Positions 28,377 to 37,425 of a DNA stretch of 64,000 nucleotides are shown here, piece by piece. The position numbers and the translations under genes were made by a program. Origin of the DNA: Onishia taeanensis (GTDB taxonomy: Bacteria; Pseudomonadota; Gammaproteobacteria; Pseudomonadales; Halomonadaceae); the NCBI RefSeq assembly GCF_003268885.1, contig NZ_QLSX01000010.1:88020-152019 (forward strand), read 5' to 3'. How positions within the stretch are numbered: position 1 is the stretch's first letter; each line of letters opens with the position of its first letter. The notes below the pieces were generated by a model. That model was not told where the DNA came from and searched no databases. It saw only the letters and a program-made list of their open reading frames with translations.

Positions 28377-31300
28377 ATGGCCCATCTTTTACGCATCGTG
28401 ATGATTCACGGCCACCTTGACGGTGTGGTCGAGCTGAATGTCGATGGTCACACCAATATTTGCGGGACCAACGCCTCGGGGAAGACCACCTTGCAGCGCC
28501 TGGTGCCGGTGTTTTACGGCGAGCTGCCCAACAAGGTAGTGCCCAAGACACGCATGAAGTTCGATGCCTTCTATCTGCCGCATCGCAACAGCTACCTAGT
28601 GTATGAATACCGGCGCGAGGCGGGCAATGTCTGCCAGGCGGTGTTGACGCGCAAGAGCGATGGGGGCGTCGAGTACCGCTTCGTGGGGGCGCCATATCGC
28701 CCACAAGACTATCTGGTGGAGAGCGAGGCCGGTGTCGCGGCCCTCGATTACAGTCAGTGGGCCAGCGAGCTGCGCCGCGAGGGGGTGAGCGTATCGGCCA
28801 AGCTGGGCGCTACCTCCGAATACCGCTCGGTGATCCAGAATGATTTCACCCAGCTGCATGGCAATAGTCGCGATGGCCTCAGGCTGCGCCAGATAGCCGC
28901 TCAGTTCAGCCTGGTGAAGCCCGAACGCCGCATCCGCCACATGGAGAAGCTGATCTCGGCGGTGCATGCCAAAGAGGGCAAGATGGATACCCTCAAGACC
29001 ATGCTGGCCGCGATCTTCGAAGAAGATGGCGTCGAGCTGCCGGTCACCCGGATTCGCAATACCAAGGCCCGCGACTGGATCGCGCAGATGCGTCAGTCGA
29101 TGCGCCTGGAGCCCATGCAGCAGTTAGTGGCCCGGCTTGGGGAGGTGGATCGCGACATCGCTGACCTGGAGGCGACGTTATGGCAGCTCAAGCCCCAACT
29201 GGAGGCCGATCGTCATCGCGCCGAGCGCGGCCTGGCCGATAGCGATGAGCAGCTTGCCGTCCACCAGCGTGACTTCCAGGCCCGTGAACGTGACTACGGA
29301 CAGACCCGCGACGCGCTTAACGATCGCTTCAGCGAGCTTAACAGCGAGCTCGAACGTACCCAGCATGAGCTCACCGATCTGCAGCAGCAGTACGAGCGCT
29401 ACGCCGAGGCGGACATGCCGGCCCTGGAGCGTGATCTGGAAGCCTTGCCCCAGTGGCGTGAGCAGTGCCAACAGCTTCGAGAGCACCTGACCCACATGCA
29501 GGAAGCCGTGCAGGCCAGTCAGGCGCAGCTCGATGGACGGCTGCGCGAGCTGGCCGATGTGCTGGCGCGGCAAACAGAGGAAACTCAGGGCCTCGTCGAT
29601 GCCCTGGGCGATGAGAAAACTGCCAGTCGCGAGCAGCAGTGGGAGGCCGAGCGCAGTATCGAGTCGCGGTATCAGGACGAGCGTGCAGCCCTCGAGGGCA
29701 GCTATCAGGCGCGGCTCGAGCAGGGCGTCGAGCGATTGGCCGAACTCAAGGCGCAGCTCGCGTCTACCACCCAGACTGGCGAAGAGGCCCAGGAGGCCGA
29801 ACTGGCCCAGGCGCGGCTGGACCAGGCGCAGAGCGATCGCAATGCCGCATCTGAGAGCCTGGAAGGCGTGCGCCACGAGCACGAGACCCTAAAGCGCGAA
29901 CGTGACGCCGCTGAACGTGAGCGCGAAGCGGCCAGGCAGCGGTTGTCTGAGGTTCAGGATCATGGCTATGCGCTGCATCAGCAGCGTGATCCTGCCCAGG
30001 GCAGTCTGCGACATTTTCTGCGCTACCACCGGCCCGGCTGGGAGCAGCAGTTGGGCAAGGTGATCGCGCCCGAATTGCTCGAGCGTCGGGATTTGTCGCC
30101 GCAGCTTTCTGAGGTGGCGCCAGAAGGGGGGCAGGGTGACCTGTTCGGTGTGGCCCTCGATCTGGCGGCGATTGACCTGCCTGATTACGCACAGGATGAA
30201 GCCAGCCTGATGGCGGCTATCGAGGCGGCCGAGGACGCGCGTCAGCGGTCAGAGGCCGAGCTGCAAGCGGCCGAGAAGCAGCTCAAGTCAGGCCACGACC
30301 GCGTGCGGGAGGCCGACGAACGCCTGGGGCAGGCGCGGATTGCGCTCAAGCGAGCCGACGAGGAAGTGAAGTACGCGCTCGAGGCGCGAAGCCAGCAGCA
30401 GGAACGCCATGCCCGGCAGCAGAAAGAGCGTCGTCTGGCTGGCGAAGAGGCGCTGGCGGCTCAGGAGGCGACTCAGCAGGCACTGCGTGACGAAAAGCGT
30501 GAGCAGCTGAAGGCGATGGCGGAATCTCACCAGGCGCAGCTTTTGGAGCTGAAGGCCGATGGGCAGAGCCGACTGGATAGTCTGCATGAACAGATTCGCC
30601 AGCATAAACAGCGGCTCGATGACTTGAAGGATGAACACCGGCGTCAGCGCGAGGAGCTGGAAGCCGCCTATGATCGAGAGCTGCAGGAGCAGGGCGTTGA
30701 CCCCGTTACGCTGCGAGATACCCGCTCGCGTTTGACAGCGCTCGATGAGCGTATTCGGACCACGGCTCGGCGCCGCGAAGAGCTCGACGCCTATACCCGT
30801 TTCATGCGCGTTGAATGGGGCGAGCGCAAGCCACAGCTGGTCGACAAGGAAGCGGTGCTGTCGCGTGACCTCCAGGCGGTCAAGCGCGAACTCGAGCAAT
30901 GCAGGCAGGATTTCCAGGCGGCCAAGTCGGCGCATCAGGATGCGATCAAGGCACTCAAGGCCCAGCGCGACGCGCAGCAGCAGGTGATCGACGCCCTCAA
31001 GCCGCTACTGAGCCAGTTGGCCGGCCTGGGGCTTGGCGCGTCGACTCAGCCTATCAGCGAGGCGCCCGGCGATGTGCATGAACGCATGGAACGGGCGCGG
31101 CAAGCCCTGGCCAGTCGCAGTCATGAACTGGATACCCTGCGCAAGGGCTGCGAGCAGGTGGAAAGCGAGTTGATCAAGGGCGCCACGTCGGGCTTCGTCG
31201 AGACCCTCGACGCCGAGCGGGCCAAGCTTGTGGAAGATGACCCCGAGCAGGCCGGCAACCCTCGGCGTCACCTACCGCTATTGCGCGGCATGCTTCAGCT

Positions 31301-32069
31301 GCTGGAGGATCAGCAGCAGCAGCTGATCCAGGAGGGGCGCAATCTTGGCGATGACCTGGACAAGTTCTTCACCGTCTTTCGCGACCTCAACCGCCGCATC
31401 AGTGCCCAGAGTCGTCGCCTCTCCGAAGAGGTCGCCGACGACCTGCGCCTCGAGGGCATCAGCAAGGCCGAAGTGCGCATCCAGTCGACCATCGATGAGC
31501 TGGGCTTCTGGGAGCCTCTTAAGCTGTTTGCCGAGCATTTCAGGGCGTGGCGCGGCGACGGCCTGCCCAGCGATGACTATCTCAATGCCCTGGCCGATGT
31601 GGTGGACCTGCTGCGCAGCGATCAGCAATACAGCTTCGAGAGCCTGCTGCGCCTCGAGCTTTACTTGAACGAAGGCGGCAACGATCTGGTGATCAAGAAC
31701 GATCGCCAGCTTCTGGAATCGTCTAGCCACGGCATGGCCTACCTGATCCTGTGCAAGTTCCTGCTTGCTTTCACTCGCTTGCTGCGCGGCCAGGCGGAGA
31801 TCGCCATCCACTGGCCCATCGACGAGATCGGCACGCTGGCCTATCACAACGTCGAAAAACTTTTCGATGCCTGCGACAGCAACCGCATCCATATCGTCGG
31901 CGCCTTTCCCAACCCCGAGTCGGACGTGCTGATGCTGTTCCACAATCGCTATCTGATCGATCGCGACGACAGCCGCCCCAACCGTCGTTGTCTGAAACGC
32001 ATCGAACCGCGGCTGAGTCGCCTGGCCGAGCGGCTGCAGGCCCGCGCCACCGAGGAGGTCGTAGAATGA
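28377..32069 (+). CDS. SMC/MukB-like ATPase of a Mks/Wadjet-type complex (JetC/MksB-like)
   Basis: 1230 residues. The N-terminal ATPase half has Walker A GTNASGKTT (30-38). Long Glu/Gln/Arg-rich coiled coils fill about 230-540 and 610-1000, with a small globular hinge in between (about 540-610). The C-terminal ATPase half has a signature-like SSSHGMAYL (about 1114) and Walker B IAIHWPIDE (about 1143-1151). This is the architecture of SMC-like condensins in which the head is split around a coiled-coil arm. It may belong to the DUF3584-type ATPases (from memory). The start ATG 28377 follows AAGGA. The next gene overlaps by 4 nt. Relatives extrude DNA loops and, in Wadjet, mark closed circular plasmids for cleavage. 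Confidence 0.8.
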   Translation: MAHLLRIVMIHGHLDGVVELNVDGHTNICGTNASGKTTLQRLVPVFYGELPNKVVPKTRMKFDAFYLPHRNSYLVYEYRREAGNVCQAVLTRKSDGGVEYRFVGAPYRPQDYLVESEAGVAALDYSQWASELRREGVSVSAKLGATSEYRSVIQNDFTQLHGNSRDGLRLRQIAAQFSLVKPERRIRHMEKLISAVHAKEGKMDTLKTMLAAIFEEDGVELPVTRIRNTKARDWIAQMRQSMRLEPMQQLVARLGEVDRDIADLEATLWQLKPQLEADRHRAERGLADSDEQLAVHQRDFQARERDYGQTRDALNDRFSELNSELERTQHELTDLQQQYERYAEADMPALERDLEALPQWREQCQQLREHLTHMQEAVQASQAQLDGRLRELADVLARQTEETQGLVDALGDEKTASREQQWEAERSIESRYQDERAALEGSYQARLEQGVERLAELKAQLASTTQTGEEAQEAELAQARLDQAQSDRNAASESLEGVRHEHETLKRERDAAEREREAARQRLSEVQDHGYALHQQRDPAQGSLRHFLRYHRPGWEQQLGKVIAPELLERRDLSPQLSEVAPEGGQGDLFGVALDLAAIDLPDYAQDEASLMAAIEAAEDARQRSEAELQAAEKQLKSGHDRVREADERLGQARIALKRADEEVKYALEARSQQQERHARQQKERRLAGEEALAAQEATQQALRDEKREQLKAMAESHQAQLLELKADGQSRLDSLHEQIRQHKQRLDDLKDEHRRQREELEAAYDRELQEQGVDPVTLRDTRSRLTALDERIRTTARRREELDAYTRFMRVEWGERKPQLVDKEAVLSRDLQAVKRELEQCRQDFQAAKSAHQDAIKALKAQRDAQQQVIDALKPLLSQLAGLGLGASTQPISEAPGDVHERMERARQALASRSHELDTLRKGCEQVESELIKGATSGFVETLDAERAKLVEDDPEQAGNPRRHLPLLRGMLQLLEDQQQQLIQEGRNLGDDLDKFFTVFRDLNRRISAQSRRLSEEVADDLRLEGISKAEVRIQSTIDELGFWEPLKLFAEHFRAWRGDGLPSDDYLNALADVVDLLRSDQQYSFESLLRLELYLNEGGNDLVIKNDRQLLESSSHGMAYLILCKFLLAFTRLLRGQAEIAIHWPIDEIGTLAYHNVEKLFDACDSNRIHIVGAFPNPESDVLMLFHNRYLIDRDDSRPNRRCLKRIEPRLSRLAERLQARATEEVVE

Positions 32070-32692
32070 TTGAACATGGCCCATTGATCGAGCGCTTGCT
32101 GGCCGGCGATTTCATCTGTGCGGTGAGCGACGAGAGCGCCTTTCGGCGCCTGCAGGACGAGCAGATCCGCGAGCAGCTCGACACCTACCTGCGCCCGCTC
32201 AATCGGCGACTGGCCGCCAACCCGGAGGGCAGCGTCTATTTTCTTGCCTGGCGGCACGTGAACGACGAAGCCCGGGAGCAGCTCTCCCAACAGTTGGGCG
32301 AGACGCTTCACAGCCTGTTGCCGCTGCTTGAGTGGCTACGGCTGGTGCAGGAGGCGCTGGGGCGCGATGCCCTGATTGCCCCGGGCGACGTGCTCAAACC
32401 GGCCGAATTCAGCGCCAAGTGTGAGGATAACCAGAGCCTACGCGAGCGGCTGGAACGACTGGCTACTGATAGCTTCTTCGGCTCCCAGAGCGAGCAGCTC
32501 GACGCGCAGTTGAAGCAGGTCTTCAAGCGTCTCAAGGAGCATGGCTATCTACTCCAGCCGCATGCCGACCGACAGGTCTACCTGGTGACCGGCAAGGTCG
32601 ATTACCTGATCGACCTGGTGCGTTTCATTCGCGACGAGGAGAACCTGCCCATCGACGAGGAGGCGCCGGCGACTCAGGAGGCCCTGCTGTGA
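32066..32692 (+). CDS. MksE/JetB-like accessory subunit
   Basis: 208 residues from ATG 32066, overlapping the stop of the ATPase gene by ATGA; an upstream in-frame reading lies inside that gene. The protein is small, acidic at its C-terminus and helix-rich, ending in a winged-helix-like part (KRLKEHGYLLQPHADRQVYLVTG). Position, size and fold suit the MukE/MksE/JetB role, a kite-type dimer bridging the ATPase and the kleisin. Sequence identity to named families is not obvious, so the function rests mainly on context. Confidence 0.65.
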   Translation: MIEHGPLIERLLAGDFICAVSDESAFRRLQDEQIREQLDTYLRPLNRRLAANPEGSVYFLAWRHVNDEAREQLSQQLGETLHSLLPLLEWLRLVQEALGRDALIAPGDVLKPAEFSAKCEDNQSLRERLERLATDSFFGSQSEQLDAQLKQVFKRLKEHGYLLQPHADRQVYLVTGKVDYLIDLVRFIRDEENLPIDEEAPATQEALL

Positions 32693-33933
32693 GTGAGGTT
32701 CACGCCCTGGAAAGCCGACTGCTGACCACCGGTACCGAACGGCTGTCGCTGCTTGGCAAGCACGCCGATGCACTGATGCAGGGCTATACCCGCGACGAGG
32801 TGCCGCTTGAGGCACTGACCGATGCAGCCTTGCGCAAGCTGCTCGCGGCTCGGATTCTGTGGCGGCCCGATGAGCAGAGCGGTGTAAAACTGTCCCCCAA
32901 GGTCCGGGATCTGATCGCCGAGATGCTTGCCGACGAGACCCGGCGACACGTCAATGCCGGTGTCGCCGAGACGCTGGAGCTTATCCGCAGCCTGGTGCAG
33001 AGCTATCGTGAGGCGCGTAGTCGCGGTGAATACTGGCAGCAGGAGCAGCAGCTCTTGCGCCTGCGTCAGGAGGTGGACGACCTCAACGGTCGCTTCGCCG
33101 ATGCCATCGACAGCCTCTGGCAGCGCCTCAACAGCGACTTTGGGTTTGTCAGTCGCCTGAACGACAAGATTCGCGAGAACCATCGCGCCCAGAAGCAGAT
33201 CGAGCGCCTGCTGGACGGCCTGACGCTGATCGACTTCGACGAGCTGATCGAACTGGTTGGCAGCGATGGCACCCTGCGCAAGTTATTGATCAGTCAATTG
33301 CAGCAGCAACTCAGCCAGCACTACACCAGCCTGAGAGAAGTGCAGCGACGCCTGACCGAACTGATGACGCGCTTTCGTCAGCAGCAGTCGCGTAGCCGCC
33401 TGGTGGCCGGCATGGCAGCTTTCCTGCGCGAGCACCCGGGGTTCGTGCCCGGCAACTATGCCCGTCGTAGCGAGGTCCCGGCCCTGGTTAACCGTGCCAC
33501 CTCGCTTACTGCGGCGGCGGCGCCCGCGCTGGACCGTCATCGGGATACCGCTGTGCTCAGCGAGCTGGTTCGCCAACTGCCGGCACCGGTGCAACCGCCA
33601 CAGGCCGTGGAGGCCGCTCAACCCGCCGAGCAGCAGCAGGAATCTCGCGTCGCCGCTCGTCAGCAGGCCCTGAAGCAGGATGTCGAGCGCTTCTACCTGG
33701 CGGTGGTCGATGAGGCTGACGCCTCCGGCGTCAGTGCCTTGGGCTATCTACACGCCAGGGATCTGGATTGGCAGGACGAGATTTGGCTGTTCCAGGTGAT
33801 CGCCGAGTATCAAAGCCTGCCGCGCAGCGAGCAGCGCGCCTTTCGTCTTCATCAGGAAGAGAGCCAGGCCAGCAGCTTCAATCACGTGCGGCTGATCCAC
33901 GACGTCACGCTGCAGCTGGCGCTTCCCGCATGA
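32689..33933 (+). CDS. MksF/JetA-like kleisin subunit
   Basis: 414 residues, GTG start at 32689 overlapping the previous stop (GTGA). The N-terminal third is helical and winged-helix-like (DEVPLEALTDAALRKLLAAR), the middle third (130-260) is a coiled-coil-rich bundle, then comes a Pro/Ala/Gln linker (about 300-325) and a C-terminal domain. This resembles MukF/MksF kleisins, which close the SMC ring between the two ATPase heads. It is shorter than typical JetA. The call is inferred from order, size and helical pattern. Confidence 0.65.
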   Translation: MSEVHALESRLLTTGTERLSLLGKHADALMQGYTRDEVPLEALTDAALRKLLAARILWRPDEQSGVKLSPKVRDLIAEMLADETRRHVNAGVAETLELIRSLVQSYREARSRGEYWQQEQQLLRLRQEVDDLNGRFADAIDSLWQRLNSDFGFVSRLNDKIRENHRAQKQIERLLDGLTLIDFDELIELVGSDGTLRKLLISQLQQQLSQHYTSLREVQRRLTELMTRFRQQQSRSRLVAGMAAFLREHPGFVPGNYARRSEVPALVNRATSLTAAAAPALDRHRDTAVLSELVRQLPAPVQPPQAVEAAQPAEQQQESRVAARQQALKQDVERFYLAVVDEADASGVSALGYLHARDLDWQDEIWLFQVIAEYQSLPRSEQRAFRLHQEESQASSFNHVRLIHDVTLQLALPA

Positions 33934-34838
33934 CGCTCTCTAGCGCCGCCCGTCGTGCCCTCAACGAAGTCGAGCGGCGGCTGCGCGGTCAGCCAACGCT
34001 TGAGAAGGCGCGTAGTGCCAAATGGGTCAAGGAAGTTGAGGCGTGGTGTGCTCAGCAGGATATCGATCTGCGCGCACGACAGAACGTGAAAACGCTGCGA
34101 TTTGATCGTGATCTGCTCTCCAAGATCAATCGCGTGCTGGAGAGTCTTGGGCAGGCGCCACTGGGCGTTAGCCTCAGTGGGCTCACCACGTCTGAACAGG
34201 CCTACCTGGGAAGTGAGGAAGCGAAAGGCGTGGGACAACGCCCGCGATTCCGGCGGGTGCTGGTCAACCTGCCGCTCGAGTCCTCTCTGTCTTGGCTTTC
34301 CGCCGAGTCTCGCCAATATCGCGACCTGGACTGGCCGTCGATTGACCTGGGGGCCTTCGATGCGCTCATTCAGATAGAGAATCTCGACAGTTTCTATGCC
34401 TTTAGCGGCGACACAGAGGCCAACGTCATTCGCTCGACAACTGCTCGTCGCATTTGTCGGCCGCTGGTCATCTATCGCGGCGACAAGCACTACGGCGGCG
34501 GCTTTGCTGCCCTGGCTAGGGCGTGGATGGACACCGGCAAGCCGCATGGCTATCTGGGTGACTTCGATGCCTCCGGCGTGTCGTTTGCGCTGGCGAGCCA
34601 GTCAACGCATCTGATCTTGCCACCATTGGAATGGCTTGCCGCCAAAGTGACCGGCGATCATCTGCCGCCAGAGCAAACGAAGACACAGGCCGTGCTTCGT
34701 CAACACCTGAAAAGCCTCCGCCGAGATCATCCGTTGCAGCCTTATCTAGCGCTCATGCTCGGCCAGCAGCGCGGGCTCCGGCAGCAGTGGTTTGGGGCCG
34801 ATCTCGAGTGGGTGCCGCTGGGCCTTGGGTCGGACTAG
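33930..34838 (+). CDS. TOPRIM nuclease-like subunit (JetD/MksG-like)
   Basis: 302 residues, ATG 33930 overlapping the previous stop (ATGA). The C-terminal half is a TOPRIM domain with the glutamate in LIQIENLDSF (Glu150) and the Asp-x-Asp pair in GYLGDFDASG (Asp211, Asp213), matching the DUF2220-type JetD/MksG nucleases. In Wadjet this subunit cuts plasmid DNA once the condensin-like motor has met itself on a small circle. It is shorter than JetD (usually nearer 390), mostly in the N-terminal arm. The presence of this gene separates the locus from plain chromosome-organising MukBEF/MksBEF. Confidence 0.78.
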   Translation: MTLSSAARRALNEVERRLRGQPTLEKARSAKWVKEVEAWCAQQDIDLRARQNVKTLRFDRDLLSKINRVLESLGQAPLGVSLSGLTTSEQAYLGSEEAKGVGQRPRFRRVLVNLPLESSLSWLSAESRQYRDLDWPSIDLGAFDALIQIENLDSFYAFSGDTEANVIRSTTARRICRPLVIYRGDKHYGGGFAALARAWMDTGKPHGYLGDFDASGVSFALASQSTHLILPPLEWLAAKVTGDHLPPEQTKTQAVLRQHLKSLRRDHPLQPYLALMLGQQRGLRQQWFGADLEWVPLGLGSD

Positions 34839-34867
34839 ACTTTCTGCGTCTGAGCGCTCTGTGTCTC

Positions 34868-35404
34868 CTATAGCGAGGCCGCTGAGCGAGCCGCCTGGTC
34901 ATAGAGCCCCGACATGGCACGCAGCAGCCCTGCCATCTGGTGCATGTCCTCACGACCGATGCCCAGCGAGGACAGCGACTCGACCAGACAGTCCTCGCGG
35001 ATCTCTGCATAGCGCTGGCAGGCCGCACGACCCTCATCGGTGGTGCGGAAAAGGGTTTCTTTCCCCTGTTTCTCGCCGGCCACCAGGCCGTGCTTGCCGA
35101 GTTTCTTCAGCGCATAGGTGACGGTGTGGGTGTCCTCGACGTTGAGCACCAGGCAGATATCCGCCTGGCGCTTGGCTCGTTCGCGATGGTTGACGCTGTG
35201 CAGCACCAGTACATCCAACACCCCGAGTTCCGGGTATCCCGCCGCTGTCATGCAACGCACCATCCAGCGGTTGAAGGCATGCCCCGAAATGATCATGCCA
35301 AACTCGAACTCCGACAGCTCCTGTGCGCTGTGGGAGAGGTGTTCCGACGACACGATCGGGCCGCGGCGGGTCGCGGCGGGTGCGACGACGCTGTCCTTGC
35401 TCAT
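34868..35404 (-). CDS. MarR-type winged-helix regulator
   Basis: 178 residues from ATG 35404, which overlaps the dctM stop as TGATG. The central winged helix (about 60-130) has ADICLVLNVEDTHTVTYALKKLGKHGLV, with a recognition helix and a wing (GKETLFRTTDEG). Such regulators are often encoded at the end of TRAP operons in marine bacteria. It is presumably the local regulator of dctPQM, responding to the transported substrate or its catabolites; the ligand is unknown. Confidence 0.8.
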   Translation of the reverse strand: MSKDSVVAPAATRRGPIVSSEHLSHSAQELSEFEFGMIISGHAFNRWMVRCMTAAGYPELGVLDVLVLHSVNHRERAKRQADICLVLNVEDTHTVTYALKKLGKHGLVAGEKQGKETLFRTTDEGRAACQRYAEIREDCLVESLSSLGIGREDMHQMAGLLRAMSGLYDQAARSAASL

Positions 35405-36702
35405 CAACTGTTCCCCATGGCCTCGGGCAGGTAGGTAACTATCTGTGGAAAGAGAGTGATCAGGATAACACCCAGCAGCATCAGGCCGAAGAAAGGCAGC
35501 GCGGCCCTGGCGATATGCAGAATGTTGCGCCCGGTCATGCCCTGCAGCACGAAGAGGTTAAAGCCAACCGGCGGTGTGATCTGTGACATCTCCACCACGA
35601 TCACCAGGAAGATACCGAACCAGATCAGATCGATGCCGGCGGCCTCGACCATCGGCAGCATGATCGAGGTTGTCAGCACCACCACCGAAATGCCATCGAG
35701 GAAGCAGCCCAGCAGGATGAAAAAGACCGTCAGCACGGCCAGCAGCATCAGTGGCGACAGCCCCAGGGTGCCGATCCAGGCGGCCAGATCGCTTGGCAGG
35801 CCGGTGAAGCCCATGGCTGCGGTCAGGAAGGAGGCGCCGGCGAGGATGAAGGCGATCATGGTCGAGGTCTTGACCGCGCCGAGTATCGCCTCGGTGAAGA
35901 TGCGCCGGCTCATGGCGCCCTGCAGCTTCGCTAGCAACAGCGACAGCACCACGCCGACGGCAGCCGCCTCGGTGGGCGAGGCAATACCGGCATAGATTGA
36001 GCCGATCACGCCCACGATCAGCGCGAACAGTGGAATCAGGCGGCGGGATGCCCGCAGCTTGTCCTTGAAGCTCATTCGCGCCTCGGCCGGTGGCACCTTG
36101 TCCGGATAGCGCCAGGACCACAGCATCAGGTAGCCGGCGAATAGCGTGATCAGCATCACACCCGGCAGCACACCGGCCATGAACAGTCGCGCGATGGACT
36201 GGTCGGTGGCTACCGCATAGACGATCAGGATGATCGAGGGTGGAATCAGCAGGCCAAGGGTCGCCGAGCCGGCCAGGGTGCCCAGCACCAGGCGCTCATC
36301 GTAGCCACGCTTGGTAAGTTCGGGAATCGACATCTTGCCCATGGTGGCGCAGGTGGCAGCCGATGAGCCGGAGACCGCCGCGAACAGGCCGCAGCCGACC
36401 ACATTGGTATGCAATAGGCGCCCAGGAATGCGTTGGAGCCAGGGCGAGAGGCCGCTGAACATGTCCTCGGCGAGGCGCGAGCGAAACAGGATCTCGCCCA
36501 TCCAGATGAACATCGGCAGGGCGGTCAGCTCCCAGCTGTAGCTTGCGCTCCAGATATCCGAGGCCATCACGTCGCCGGTGGGAATCGAGCTGAACTGACT
36601 GATGGCGATCCAGGCGAGCCCCATCAGGGAAAAGGCCACCCAGACGCCGCTGCCGAGCAGCAGCAGCAGGGCGACCAGCAATACGGTCATCATGACGAGC
36701 AT
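35404..36702 (-). CDS. dctM: TRAP transporter large permease (DctM)
   Basis: 432 residues, about 12 hydrophobic segments, typical DctM length. Family landmarks are ALPMFIWMGEILFRS, AVSGSSAATCATMG, GSATLGLLIPPSIILIVYA and EMSQITPPVGFNLFVLQG. It forms the Na+-driven channel subunit that receives substrate from DctP. It is followed by the MarR gene with overlapping stop/start. Confidence 0.93.
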   Translation of the reverse strand: MLVMMTVLLVALLLLLGSGVWVAFSLMGLAWIAISQFSSIPTGDVMASDIWSASYSWELTALPMFIWMGEILFRSRLAEDMFSGLSPWLQRIPGRLLHTNVVGCGLFAAVSGSSAATCATMGKMSIPELTKRGYDERLVLGTLAGSATLGLLIPPSIILIVYAVATDQSIARLFMAGVLPGVMLITLFAGYLMLWSWRYPDKVPPAEARMSFKDKLRASRRLIPLFALIVGVIGSIYAGIASPTEAAAVGVVLSLLLAKLQGAMSRRIFTEAILGAVKTSTMIAFILAGASFLTAAMGFTGLPSDLAAWIGTLGLSPLMLLAVLTVFFILLGCFLDGISVVVLTTSIMLPMVEAAGIDLIWFGIFLVIVVEMSQITPPVGFNLFVLQGMTGRNILHIARAALPFFGLMLLGVILITLFPQIVTYLPEAMGNS

Positions 36703-36717
36703 GGGAGAACTCCGTGC

Positions 36718-37269
36718 TTATTCTTGGCCGCTATCGTCGACCTGGAAGGTCGCCGGGCGAGTCAGGGCTATGACCAGGGTATTGACCCAGGCCTCGAGCA
36801 GCGCCAGGCAGAACAGCAGCGTGCCGATCAGCATGGCGCTCTGCGGAATCCACAGCGGAATGCGTAAAAGCCCGTAGGAGGTCTCATTGAAGGCGATGCT
36901 GTCGGCCAGCAGGCGGTATTCATAGAAGGCCAGATAGCTTGCCAGCAGGAGTGCCAGGCTCAGGCACCATAGCTCGATGAACACCCGGATTTTGGGCGGC
37001 AGGTTGCCGATCAGCAGGGTCACGCGGATATGGCCGCCATTGACGAAGGTGTAGGCCAGCCCCAGGAAACTGGCGCCCACCAGCAGGAAGCCGGAGATTT
37101 CGGAGAGGCCGGGGATAGTCAGCCCCAGGCTGTCCAGGCCCAACTGTTCTGCGGCCATGTCAGCCAACCGGCCAAGGATCTGGGCGGTGATCAGCGTACA
37201 GATCAAACACAGGCAGAGGGCCGCGCCATAGGCACCGAGGTCATACAGCGGGCGGAGTCGGAATTGCAT
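36718..37269 (-). CDS. dctQ: TRAP transporter small permease (DctQ)
   Basis: 183 residues with four membrane helices and the DctQ core (SGFLLVGASFLGLAYTFVNGGHIRVTLL). It stabilises DctM in the inner membrane. It lies 15 bp before dctM in one operon. The spacer toward dctP is filled by a tandem repeat. Confidence 0.88.
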   Translation of the reverse strand: MQFRLRPLYDLGAYGAALCLCLICTLITAQILGRLADMAAEQLGLDSLGLTIPGLSEISGFLLVGASFLGLAYTFVNGGHIRVTLLIGNLPPKIRVFIELWCLSLALLLASYLAFYEYRLLADSIAFNETSYGLLRIPLWIPQSAMLIGTLLFCLALLEAWVNTLVIALTRPATFQVDDSGQE

Positions 37270-37270
37270 G

Positions 37271-37361
37271 AGACGTACCTATTGAAGTACCTGTTTGAAG
37301 CACTTGCTAGAAGTACTTGTTAGAAGTACTTGTTAGAAGTACCTGTTGAGAAGTACCACGG
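37271..37361. repeat. 13-bp tandem repeat array between dctP and dctQ
   Basis: About six units of GAAGTACYTGTTA follow one another (registers at 37271, 37284, 37297, 37310, 37323, 37336); two units (37310, 37323) are identical and the outer ones are degenerate. The array directly precedes the dctQ start on the minus strand. Confidence 0.8.
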
Positions 37362-37425
37362 CGAGGGAAGGGCAAGGCCCCGGCGACATGGCCGGGACCC
37401 TAGCTAATCGCGTGTTGTGCTGGAT

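Noticed and set aside
37271-37361. CRISPR-like array
   Set aside because: Units are 13 bp and directly abutting with no spacers; the same holds for the arrays at 6637 and 46411. No Cas genes are seen.
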